Of a stretch of 14,258 nucleotides of DNA, positions 6,621 to 13,363 are shown in pieces. Source of the DNA: JAGTRP01 sp050259815 (lineage in GTDB: Bacteria; Pseudomonadota; Gammaproteobacteria; Burkholderiales; Rhodocyclaceae). Location of the stretch: assembly GCA_050259815.1 (NCBI GenBank), contig JBLNBI010000016.1:1-14258 (forward strand), written 5' to 3'. Each line of letters opens with the position of its first letter. The stretch's first letter is position 1. Position numbers and translations under genes: made by a program. The notes below the pieces were generated by a model. The model worked only from the letters and a program-made list of their open reading frames with translations, ran no database searches and was not told the DNA's origin.

Positions 6621-7883
6621 ATGTCCCAGCGCCTGCCTTCCGACTCCCTCGCCTTCTCCCTTCTCAACGCCGCCCAGGTGGTGGCCGCCGTATTGGACGG
6701 TCAGAGCTTGGCCGACGGACTCCTGGCCCGGGTGCCGGCGGAAGCCCGGCCGGCGGTCCAGGACTTGGTCTACGGCAGCCTGCGCCAGTACGGCCGGGGA
6801 GATTTCTTCCTGGGCCGTTTGCTGGACAAGCCCTTGACCGTGCCGGTGGTTCACACGCTGCTGCTGGTCTCCCTCCATCGCCTGGAAACCCGGCCCGACA
6901 GCGCCCATACGGTGGTCGATCAGGCCGTGGGTGCCGCCGCCCATCTGGCGGGAGGCAGGTTGAAGGGCCTGGTTAATGCGGTCTTGCGCAATTTCCTGCG
7001 GCGCCAGGCGGAGTTCTCTGCGGCGTTCGAGAAGGACGAGGTGGCCGTCCATTGCCATCCGGACTGGTGGCTGCGTCACTTGCAGGATGCCTATCCCCAG
7101 GATTGGCCGGCCATCGTGGCTGCGGGTAACTCCCCTCCGCCCATGGCCCTGCGGGTGAATCGGCGCCGGGCGGATCGGAACGACTACGCCAACCGCCTGC
7201 AGGCCGCCGGCATCGAGGCCGCTCCTCGCGGGGAAAGCGGCCTCCTGCTGGCCAAGCCCGTACCGGTGGATCGCCTGCCGGATTTCGGCCTGGGGCTTGC
7301 CTCGGTCCAGGACCTGGGGGCCCAGCGGGCGGCGGAAATCCTCGATCCGGCCCCGGGCAGTCGGGTACTGGATGCCTGCGCCGCCCCCGGCGGCAAGACG
7401 GCCCATCTGCTGGAGCGGAGCGACCTGGACCTCCTGGCTCTCGATCTCAAGCCTTCCCGCTGTCGGCGCGTCGAGGAGAATCTTTCCCGCCTCGGTCTGA
7501 CCGCACAGGTCCAGGCAGCAGACGCGTCCAAGGTCGATTCCTGGTGGAACGGGTGGCCTTTCGACGCCGTGCTGGCCGATGTGCCCTGTACCGCCAGCGG
7601 CGTGGTCCGGCGCCATCCCGATGCCAAATGGCTGCGCCGGGAGGAGGACATCGCCAGCTTTGCCCGGACCCAGGCGCGGCTCCTGGATGCCCTGTGGCGG
7701 GTCGTGAAGCCGGGGGGTAAACTGCTGTACGCGACCTGTTCGGTGTTCCCCGAGGAGAACACTCTCCAGGTCGATCGTTTTGTTTCCCGGCAGCCCCAAG
7801 CGCTGCGCCGCTGCGAAGAACAATTGCTGCCCAACGCCGAACACGATGGTTTCTATTACTGCCTGCTCGAAAAGCCGCTCTGA
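6621..7883 (+). CDS. rsmB: 16S rRNA (cytosine-967-C5)-methyltransferase RsmB
   Basis: SAM-dependent enzyme that methylates C967 of 16S rRNA (also called Sun/Fmu). The N-terminal NusB-like RNA-binding domain covers about 1-140. It is followed by the methyltransferase domain with the SAM-binding motif DACAAPGGKT (251-260), the VPCTASGV motif with Cys323, and ATCS with the nucleophile Cys373; the 50-residue spacing of the two cysteines equals that in the E. coli enzyme. The protein is 420 residues from the ATG at 6621. In-frame ATGs at 6597 and 6612 are alternatives, and none has a good Shine-Dalgarno. The upstream open frame is only the antisense of the nuclease gene. It heads the rsmB-DUF4390-ntrY-ntrX run, overlapping the next gene by 38 bases. 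Confidence 0.95.
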   Translation: MSQRLPSDSLAFSLLNAAQVVAAVLDGQSLADGLLARVPAEARPAVQDLVYGSLRQYGRGDFFLGRLLDKPLTVPVVHTLLLVSLHRLETRPDSAHTVVDQAVGAAAHLAGGRLKGLVNAVLRNFLRRQAEFSAAFEKDEVAVHCHPDWWLRHLQDAYPQDWPAIVAAGNSPPPMALRVNRRRADRNDYANRLQAAGIEAAPRGESGLLLAKPVPVDRLPDFGLGLASVQDLGAQRAAEILDPAPGSRVLDACAAPGGKTAHLLERSDLDLLALDLKPSRCRRVEENLSRLGLTAQVQAADASKVDSWWNGWPFDAVLADVPCTASGVVRRHPDAKWLRREEDIASFARTQARLLDALWRVVKPGGKLLYATCSVFPEENTLQVDRFVSRQPQALRRCEEQLLPNAEHDGFYYCLLEKPL

Positions 7884-8475
7884 TCCCTGGCGGGCCTGGA
7901 TACTGCTCTTCGGCTTCCTCTGCGCCCTCACCGTGCGGGCTGCCGAGATCGAGGTGACCAACCCCGAGCTGACTGCGGTGGAGGATGGCTACGCTGTTTC
8001 CGCGGACTTCAATTTCGAGTTCAACCAGCGTCTGGAAGAGGCGGTCGCCAAGGGCGTCGTCCTTTATTTCGTCGTCGATTTCGAACTTAACAAACCCCGC
8101 TGGTACTGGCTGGATGAAAAGCTGGTCAGCCGCAGCCAGACCTATCGCCTGTCCTATCACGCCCTGACCCGGCAATACCGGCTGTCCACCGGCGCTCTCC
8201 ACCAGTCCTTCGGGAGCCTGACCGAGGCCCTGCGCATGCTCTCGCGGCTGCGCCACTGGTTGGTGATCGAGAAGCCGACGGATAAGCCGGACAAGCTCCA
8301 GCCCAAGGCCGGGGAGACCTACCAGGCGGCCCTGCGCCTGCGCCTCGACGTGAACCAGCTTCCCAAGCCCTTCCAGATTTCCGCCCTGGGCAGCAAGGAA
8401 TGGAACCTGTCTTCGGACTGGAAGACCTGGCAGGCCACTCTGCCGGCGCTTCCTCCTGCCGTGGAGGCCAAGTGA
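7846..8475 (+). CDS. DUF4390 domain exported protein
   Basis: A protein of unknown function, 209 residues from the ATG at 7846. A polar N-terminus is followed by one hydrophobic segment (about 18-33, AWILLFGFLCALTVRA) that ends in an Ala-rich cleavage-like site, so it is either secreted or anchored by one helix. The remainder is soluble, with a beta-rich start (AEIEVTNPELTAVEDGY) typical of DUF4390. The start lies 38 bases inside rsmB, with no later ATG before the hydrophobic segment and only a weak ribosome site. Its TGA overlaps the GTG of the sensor kinase. This protein is commonly found just before ntrY in betaproteobacteria, so a periplasmic role linked to that kinase is a reasonable inference but unproven. 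Confidence 0.85.
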   Translation: MVSITACSKSRSDPWRAWILLFGFLCALTVRAAEIEVTNPELTAVEDGYAVSADFNFEFNQRLEEAVAKGVVLYFVVDFELNKPRWYWLDEKLVSRSQTYRLSYHALTRQYRLSTGALHQSFGSLTEALRMLSRLRHWLVIEKPTDKPDKLQPKAGETYQAALRLRLDVNQLPKPFQISALGSKEWNLSSDWKTWQATLPALPPAVEAK

Positions 8476-10628
8476 AGCGGGTTGTCGCCATCGGAGGAGC
8501 GCTGGCCGCCACGGTGGGCGCCATCATCTGGTTCCTGCTACTGTTGTCGACGGCGGCTAACGCCACCCTGTTCACCAGCCACTATTCCCTCCTGGTCTTT
8601 CTCAACGTCCTCCTGGCCGCCGCCATGGTCAGCCTGGTGGGCTGGCAGCTCCGTTCCCTGTGGCGGGACTACCGGGCCCAGGTATTCGGCGCCCGGCTGA
8701 AACTGCGCCTCATGATGATGTTCGGGGTGGTGGCCGTGCTGCCCGGCGCCCTGGTGTATGGCGTGTCGGTCCAGTTCGTCACCCGCTCCATCGAGAGCTG
8801 GTTCGACGTGCGGGTGGAGAAGGCCCTGGAATCCGGCCTGGCCCTCGGCCGCACCGCCCTGGATTCCATGCTCGCCGAACTGGCGGACAAGGGGCGCGGC
8901 ATGGCCGTCGAGCTGTCCGACCTGCCGGAGCCCGGCCGCCGTTCGGCCCTGTTGCGGCTCCGGGAGCAGAGCGGCGTGGATTCGGCAGCCCTCTTTTCCG
9001 TCGGCGGCCAGCTCCTGGCCAGCGCCAGCGATGATTACGCCGGGGTGCTGCCTTCCCTGCCCACGTCTTCCCAGCTCAAGCAGGCCCGCAACAGCCGGGC
9101 GGTAACCTCCATCGACGGGGAAGGGGGCAAGCTGATGCTGCGGGTCCTGGTGCCGGTAGCCGCCCATGGCGTTTTCGACGAGCCCCGCATCCTGCAGCTC
9201 ATCTATGGCGTTCCCCCGGCCCTGGCCCAGAACACCGAGGCCGTGGAAACGGTGCACCGGGATTACCAGGAACTGCAGTTGGCCCGCCAGGGGATCACCC
9301 GCATCTATGCCCTGACCCTGACCCTGACCGTCCTCCTCGCCCTGTTCGCCGCCTTCGCCCTGGCCTTCGTCCTGGCCCGGCGGCTGTCGGCGCCCCTGTC
9401 CATCCTGGCGGAGGGCACCCAGGCCGTGGCCCAGGGGGACTTCTCTCCCCGCCAGGCGGTCTATAGCCGGGACGAACTGGGGATGCTGACCCAGTCCTTC
9501 AGCCAGATGACCCGCCAGCTGGACGACGCCCGCCGGGAGACCGAGCGCCACCGGGCGGAACTGGAAGCGGCCCGGGGTTACCTGGAGTCCATCCTGGCCA
9601 ACCTGTCCACCGGGGTACTGGTCTTCGACCGCCGCTACGCCCTGCGCACGGTCAACGAGGGCGCCCTCACCATCCTCGGGGACGATTTCGAGGGCCTGCT
9701 GGGGGTGCCGGTGGATCAATGGCCGCGCCAGACGGCTCTGGGCTCCTTCATCCGGGAGCATTTCGACGGTGTCGAAGAGGCTGAGTGGCAGGACCAACTG
9801 GAATTGGAGCGGGCCAACGGCATGCCCCAGGTTCTTCTGTTACGGGGCTCCCGCCTGCCGGAGGCGAGCAATGGCGGCCAGGTGGTGGTGTTCGACGACG
9901 TCACCCGCCTGATCGCTGCCCAACGCAGTGCCGCCTGGGGCGAGGTGGCCCGGCGCCTGGCCCACGAGATCAAGAATCCCCTGACGCCCATCCAGCTGTC
10001 GGCAGAACGCCTGCAGTTGAAGCTGGCCGACAAGCTGGGCAACGGCGACGCCGAGATGCTCCAGCGGGGAACCCAGACCATCATCAATCAGGTCCAGGCC
10101 ATGAAGCGCATGGTGAACGACTTCCGGGACTATGCCCGGCTGCCGGCCCCGGCCCTGGCGCCCCTGGACCTCAATGGCTTGATCGGCGAGGTGCTGGGGC
10201 TGTACGAGACGTCGAAGGTCAACCTGCGGGTCCGCCTCGACCCGTCCATACCGCCGGTCCTGGGGGATGCGACCCAGATCCGGCAGATCATCCACAACCT
10301 GCTGCGCAACGCCGAGGACGCCCTGGAAGGGCGCGACGAGGGGTGCATCGAGGTGATGACGGAAGTTTCCGGCCGCTGTGCGCGGCTGGTGGTAGCGGAC
10401 AACGGACCAGGTTTCCCGGCCGAGATGCTGCCGAAAGTATTTGAGCCCTATGTGACCACCAAGGCCAAAGGTACTGGCCTGGGCCTGCCCATCGTGAAGA
10501 AGATCATCGACGAGCATCAGGGTCACATCGAGATAAGCAATGCAACCGAGGGCGGCGCCCGGATCGATATCCGCCTGCCCCTGGTGAAGGAGGAAGGAGC
10601 CCAAAATGGCGATCATTCTGGTCGTTGA
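8472..10628 (+). CDS. ntrY: NtrY-like membrane sensor histidine kinase
   Basis: Two-component sensor kinase of the inner membrane. The GTG at 8472 is chosen because GGAGG (8463-8467) precedes it and it overlaps the DUF4390 stop (GTGA); this gives 718 residues. Order of parts: membrane segments at about 5-27, 37-60 and 80-102; an extracytoplasmic region (about 105-275); a fourth membrane helix at about 278-303; HAMP (about 300-355); PAS (about 365-475); the HisKA phosphorylation box HEIKNPLTP with His498; and an ATPase domain with Asn609 (HNLLRNAEDA), DNGPGF and GTGLGLPIVKK. All catalytic boxes are intact. The signal it senses cannot be deduced. It overlaps the regulator gene by 23 bases. The symbol follows family resemblance. 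Confidence 0.9.
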   Translation: MKRVVAIGGALAATVGAIIWFLLLLSTAANATLFTSHYSLLVFLNVLLAAAMVSLVGWQLRSLWRDYRAQVFGARLKLRLMMMFGVVAVLPGALVYGVSVQFVTRSIESWFDVRVEKALESGLALGRTALDSMLAELADKGRGMAVELSDLPEPGRRSALLRLREQSGVDSAALFSVGGQLLASASDDYAGVLPSLPTSSQLKQARNSRAVTSIDGEGGKLMLRVLVPVAAHGVFDEPRILQLIYGVPPALAQNTEAVETVHRDYQELQLARQGITRIYALTLTLTVLLALFAAFALAFVLARRLSAPLSILAEGTQAVAQGDFSPRQAVYSRDELGMLTQSFSQMTRQLDDARRETERHRAELEAARGYLESILANLSTGVLVFDRRYALRTVNEGALTILGDDFEGLLGVPVDQWPRQTALGSFIREHFDGVEEAEWQDQLELERANGMPQVLLLRGSRLPEASNGGQVVVFDDVTRLIAAQRSAAWGEVARRLAHEIKNPLTPIQLSAERLQLKLADKLGNGDAEMLQRGTQTIINQVQAMKRMVNDFRDYARLPAPALAPLDLNGLIGEVLGLYETSKVNLRVRLDPSIPPVLGDATQIRQIIHNLLRNAEDALEGRDEGCIEVMTEVSGRCARLVVADNGPGFPAEMLPKVFEPYVTTKAKGTGLGLPIVKKIIDEHQGHIEISNATEGGARIDIRLPLVKEEGAQNGDHSGR
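9312..9329 (+). repeat. Three tandem CTGACC hexamers in ntrY
   Basis: Three perfect CTGACC copies encode a Leu-Thr repeat inside the fourth membrane helix of the sensor kinase. Slippage here would add or remove whole codons only, so it would change helix length rather than the reading frame. Confidence 0.6.
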
Positions 10629-11871
10629 CGACGAAGTCGGAATTCGCGAACTGCTGTCGGAAATCCTCATCGACGAGGGTTACGACGTGCGCCTGGCGGA
10701 AAACGCCGCCGCCGCCCGCCGGGTCCGGGGAGAATTGCGCCCCGACCTGGTGCTGCTGGACATCTGGATGCCCGACACGGACGGCATTTCGCTCCTCAAG
10801 GAGTGGCACGCCGCCGGCCAGCTCAACATGCCGGTGGTGATGATGTCCGGCCACGGCACCATCGACACGGCAGTGGAGGCGACCCGCTTCGGCGCCTTCG
10901 ATTTCCTGGAAAAGCCCATCGCCCTGCAGAAGCTCCTGGCGACGGTGCACAAGGCCATGAAGCACGACAGCCCTCCCCAGCGCGCCCCCCTGACCCTGGA
11001 AGCCTTCGCCCGCTCACCCTTCATCAAGGAATTCAAGCGGCGCCTGGAACAGGCCGCCGCCAAGGCGCCGGTGCTGCTTCTGAAGGGGGCCACCGGCGGG
11101 GTGGCGGAAATCTGTGCCCGTACCCTGCAGCCTCCCCGGGCGCCTTGGGTGGACCTATCCACCGTTGCCAGCGCCCTGAGCCAGGAGATGCTGCAGAAGG
11201 CCGGGGGCGGGGTGCTCTTCGTTCCCGACCTGGTGACCCTGGGGAAGCTCCAGCAGATGAACCTGGCCTTCGCCCTGGAGCGTATCGACCGCCTCAACGT
11301 CCAGCTCATCGTCGCCAGCAGCCGGCCCCTTTCGGCACTGGCAGAGGCGGGTTGGGATTCCAAGCTCCTGACCCGGCTGGGTGAGGTCTGGATTTCCCTG
11401 CCGTCCCTGGCAGCCCATGCCGACGAGGTGCCGGATATCGCGGCCCTGCTGCTCACCCATTTCATCGAACGGGGCGAAGTCCCGGCCCGGCGCTTCTCCA
11501 GTGGTGCCCTCAATGCCCTGCGCAATCTGCCCTGGAAGAGCAATCCGGACGGCGCCTGGATGAATCTCTATACCCTGGTGAAGAACCTCGCCCTCACCAC
11601 CCTGGAGGAGGAGATCGGCGCCGAAGATGTGGCCCGGCTGGCCCCCGAGGAAGAGCAGGCCCATCCCGAGGCCGGTTCCCTGGGGCCCCTGTTCGAGCAG
11701 CCCCTGCGGGAAGCCCGGGATGCCTTCGAGAAGCTCTACCTGGAATACCACCTGCGCCTGGAGGGGGGCAATATGACCCGCCTGGCGGAAAAATCCGGGC
11801 TTGAGCGCACCCATCTCTACCGCAAGCTCAAGCAACTGGGCGTGGCCCTGTCCAAGAAGGGCGAGGAATAG
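10606..11871 (+). CDS. ntrX: NtrX-like response regulator with degenerate AAA+ domain
   Basis: Response regulator partner of the preceding kinase, 421 residues; good ribosome site (AAGGAGGAAGGAG) upstream. The receiver domain (1-115) is complete: Asp8, Asp9, phospho-acceptor Asp52, Ser81 and Lys103. The middle region (about 130-340) aligns by eye with a sigma-54-activating AAA+ domain but is damaged: Walker A reads GATGGVAE (161-168) with Ala167 in place of the lysine, Walker B reads GGVLFVPDL (201-209) with Pro-Asp in place of Asp-Glu, and the GAFTGA loop is absent because about 25 residues are missing between them. The C-terminal Fis-type helix-turn-helix (about 372-412, ending GLERTHLYRKLKQLGV) looks intact. 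It is probably a phospho-dependent DNA-binding regulator without ATPase function. The symbol follows context. Confidence 0.88.
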   Translation: MAIILVVDDEVGIRELLSEILIDEGYDVRLAENAAAARRVRGELRPDLVLLDIWMPDTDGISLLKEWHAAGQLNMPVVMMSGHGTIDTAVEATRFGAFDFLEKPIALQKLLATVHKAMKHDSPPQRAPLTLEAFARSPFIKEFKRRLEQAAAKAPVLLLKGATGGVAEICARTLQPPRAPWVDLSTVASALSQEMLQKAGGGVLFVPDLVTLGKLQQMNLAFALERIDRLNVQLIVASSRPLSALAEAGWDSKLLTRLGEVWISLPSLAAHADEVPDIAALLLTHFIERGEVPARRFSSGALNALRNLPWKSNPDGAWMNLYTLVKNLALTTLEEEIGAEDVARLAPEEEQAHPEAGSLGPLFEQPLREARDAFEKLYLEYHLRLEGGNMTRLAEKSGLERTHLYRKLKQLGVALSKKGEE

Positions 11872-11899
11872 GGGTTCCGGAAAGGGGCGTAGGGGAGAA

Positions 11900-11915
11900 G
11901 GGCGGCATTCCGCCC
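11900..11915 (+). terminator. Possible hairpin terminator after ntrX
   Basis: GGGCGG-CATT-CCGCCC is a perfect six-pair stem with a four-base loop, 29 bases after the ntrX stop. The following T run is poor (only three T, at 11922-11924), so intrinsic termination would be weak. Confidence 0.35.
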
Positions 11916-11927
11916 CGGACCTTTGCG

Positions 11928-11986
11928 CTGTGTCAGTGACCGCATAGGCGGAAAGGCGGATAATCCTGCCTTTCCGATTGACACAG
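11928..11986 (+). promoter_or_regulatory. Nested inverted-repeat leader upstream of hemE
   Basis: An outer perfect 8-bp inverted repeat, CTGTGTCA (11928-11935) and TGACACAG (11979-11986), encloses an inner perfect 9-bp repeat, CGGAAAGGC (11949-11957) and GCCTTTCCG (11968-11976), whose 10-base loop holds a -10-like GATAAT (11959-11964). It ends 14 bases before the hemE start. It could be an RNA leader fold or a DNA operator around the promoter. Confidence 0.55.
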
Positions 11987-12000
11987 AGGCGGACCCCAAC

Positions 12001-13071
12001 GTGACCCGACCCCGTAACGACACCTTCCTGCGGGCGCTCCTGAAGCAGCCCACCGAATACACCCCGCTGTGGCTCATGCGCCAGGCGGGCCGTTACCTGC
12101 CCGAGTACTGCGCCACCAGAAAGCGCGCCGGCAACTTCCTGAACCTGTGCAAGACCCCGTCGCTCGCCTGCGAAGTGACCATGCAGCCCCTGGCCCGCTA
12201 CGACCTGGACGCGGCTATCCTCTTCTCCGACATCCTGACGGTGCCGGACGCCATGGGCCTCGGCCTCTACTTCGAAGAGGGCGAGGGCCCGAAATTCGAG
12301 CGGCCGCTGCGCGAGGAATGGGCCATCAACGACCTGACCGCCCCGGACCCCAACAATCATCTGCGCTACGTCATGGATGCCGTGGTGGAAATCCGCAAGG
12401 CCCTGGACAACTCCGTGCCCCTGATCGGTTTCTCCGGCAGCCCCTATACCCTGGCCTGCTACATGGTGGAAGGCGGCGGTTCCAGCGATTTCCGCCACAT
12501 CAAGGCGATGCTCTACGATCGCCCGGACCTCCTGCACCGCATCCTGGCCGTGACCGCCGACGCGGTGACCGCCTACCTCAACGCCCAGATCGAATGCGGC
12601 GCCCAGGCCGTGATGATTTTCGACACCTGGGGTGGGTCCCTGTCGGCGGCCGCCTACCAGGAATTCTCCCTGGCCTACATGCAGCGCATCGTCCAGGGCC
12701 TCATCAAGGAGAAGGATGGGGAGCGCATTCCCTCCATCGTCTTCACCAAGAACGGCGGCCTGTGGCTGGAGAAGATCGCCGGCATCGGCTGCGATGCCGT
12801 TGGCCTGGACTGGACCATCGACATCGGCGAAGCCCGCCGCCGGGTGGGTGACAAGGTGGCCCTCCAGGGCAACCTCGATCCCAACGTGCTGTTCGCTTCC
12901 CCCGAGACGGTGGCCGCCGAAGCCCGCAAGGTGCTGGACAGCTTCGGTTCCGGCAATACTGGCCACGTCTTCAACCTGGGCCACGGTATTTCCCAATTCA
13001 CCCCGCCGGAGAGCGTAACTGCCCTGGTGGAAGCCGTGCATTCCCACAGCCGGCAACTGCGTAAGTCGTAA
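12001..13071 (+). CDS. hemE: Uroporphyrinogen decarboxylase
   Basis: Cytoplasmic haem-pathway enzyme that decarboxylates the four acetate side chains of uroporphyrinogen III to give coproporphyrinogen III. The GTG at 12001 gives 356 residues, the normal length, and the usual start (TRPRNDTFLRALLKQP). A GAGG lies about 11 bases upstream. Conserved signatures are LWLMRQAGRYLPEY (23-36) with the substrate-binding arginines, FSDIL with Asp77, GFSGSPYTLA, FDTWGG, GNLDPN and FNLGHGI near the C-terminus. No residue appears lost. Other haem genes are not adjacent. Its leader is unusually structured. The long minus-strand frame opposite it is a GC-rich shadow. Confidence 0.97.
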   Translation: MTRPRNDTFLRALLKQPTEYTPLWLMRQAGRYLPEYCATRKRAGNFLNLCKTPSLACEVTMQPLARYDLDAAILFSDILTVPDAMGLGLYFEEGEGPKFERPLREEWAINDLTAPDPNNHLRYVMDAVVEIRKALDNSVPLIGFSGSPYTLACYMVEGGGSSDFRHIKAMLYDRPDLLHRILAVTADAVTAYLNAQIECGAQAVMIFDTWGGSLSAAAYQEFSLAYMQRIVQGLIKEKDGERIPSIVFTKNGGLWLEKIAGIGCDAVGLDWTIDIGEARRRVGDKVALQGNLDPNVLFASPETVAAEARKVLDSFGSGNTGHVFNLGHGISQFTPPESVTALVEAVHSHSRQLRKS

Positions 13072-13078
13072 CGTTAAA

Positions 13079-13125
13079 TGGCGGGGGCGGGCTGGACTTA
13101 TACACAGCGCCGGGCCGCCCCGCCA
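13079..13125 (+). repeat. Inverted repeat after hemE enclosing a DnaA-like box
   Basis: TGGCGGGG (13079-13086) and CCCCGCCA (13118-13125) form a perfect 8-bp inverted repeat just after the hemE stop, with a 31-base loop that holds TTATACACA (13098-13106). There is no T tract, so it is a poor intrinsic terminator. Confidence 0.45.
13098..13106 (+). promoter_or_regulatory. DnaA box (TTATACACA)
   Basis: Matches the DnaA-box consensus TTATnCACA at every specified position. It lies in the hemE-priA gap, 27 bases after the hemE stop. Confidence 0.5.
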
Positions 13126-13147
13126 GAAATCTGTTCCGAATAGGGCG

Positions 13148-13163
13148 GGTTTCACGTGGAACA
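13148..13163. promoter_or_regulatory. parS site 2 (ParB-binding sequence)
   Basis: GTTTCACGTGGAAC (13149-13162) differs from the parS palindrome at one base. Read on the other strand the 16-bp site (13163-13148) matches TGTTnCACGTGAAACA except for its last base. It is intergenic, between hemE and priA, 7.4 kb from the first site. Confidence 0.68.
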
Positions 13164-13262
13164 CCCAAGCCGCTGAAACGATGGCGGTTTTTCACGGGGT
13201 TCCTTCCTTGGAAATTTCGCGGAATTAGAGTGGGCCGAAGGGTTTCCGAAAATTCCCAACAG

Positions 13263-13295
13263 CAATCCACAAAGTTATCCACAGAATTCTCCACC
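13263..13295 (+). promoter_or_regulatory. DnaA-box cluster with 12-bp phasing
   Basis: A perfect strong box, TTATCCACA (13275-13283), is flanked at exactly 12-bp steps by two weaker versions, CAATCCACA (13263-13271) and TTCTCCACC (13287-13295), each with two mismatches. All three point the same way. The surrounding stretch is more AT-rich than the genes around it. It may let DnaA regulate priA or assist initiation. Confidence 0.55.
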
Positions 13296-13363
13296 CAAAA
13301 ATTCGTGATCCCAGAATGGGTTGCATGAGTTTCCCGAGAATCGACAGGAACACCCTGCGCTAA

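Larger units (their letters stand above)
13072..13363. other. hemE-priA intergenic region
   Basis: At 292 bp this is the longest gap in the window. It holds an inverted repeat with a DnaA box at 13079-13125, parS site 2, an AT-richer middle part with an 8-bp palindrome GAAATTTC near 13212, and the phased DnaA-box triplet. No coding sequence was supported. The combination resembles origin-region DNA, but it lacks the many boxes of a standard oriC. Confidence 0.6.

Noticed and set aside
6588..7961. Upstream extension of the nuclease frame on the minus strand
   Set aside because: It is antisense to rsmB, matches no family, and a clear signal peptide starts at 6587.
8538..9797. Minus-strand open frame of 419 codons opposite ntrY
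   Set aside because: Low-complexity Gly/Gln/His-rich shadow of a GC-rich gene with intact kinase domains on the plus strand.
11978..11983. TTGACA as the -35 box of a hemE promoter
   Set aside because: Its -10 would fall on the hemE start codon where no suitable hexamer exists; the bases are better explained as part of the outer inverted repeat.
11155..13164. Long minus-strand open frame of 669 codons opposite ntrX and hemE, beginning MFHVKP
   Set aside because: It lies antisense to two well-recognised genes, its composition follows their GC-rich codons, and its N-terminus is simply the parS site read as codons.
13072..13363. The hemE-priA gap as the main chromosomal origin
   Set aside because: Only two strong DnaA boxes and no dnaA or dnaN nearby. 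In Caulobacter the origin also lies by hemE, but on its upstream side, so the likeness may be chance.
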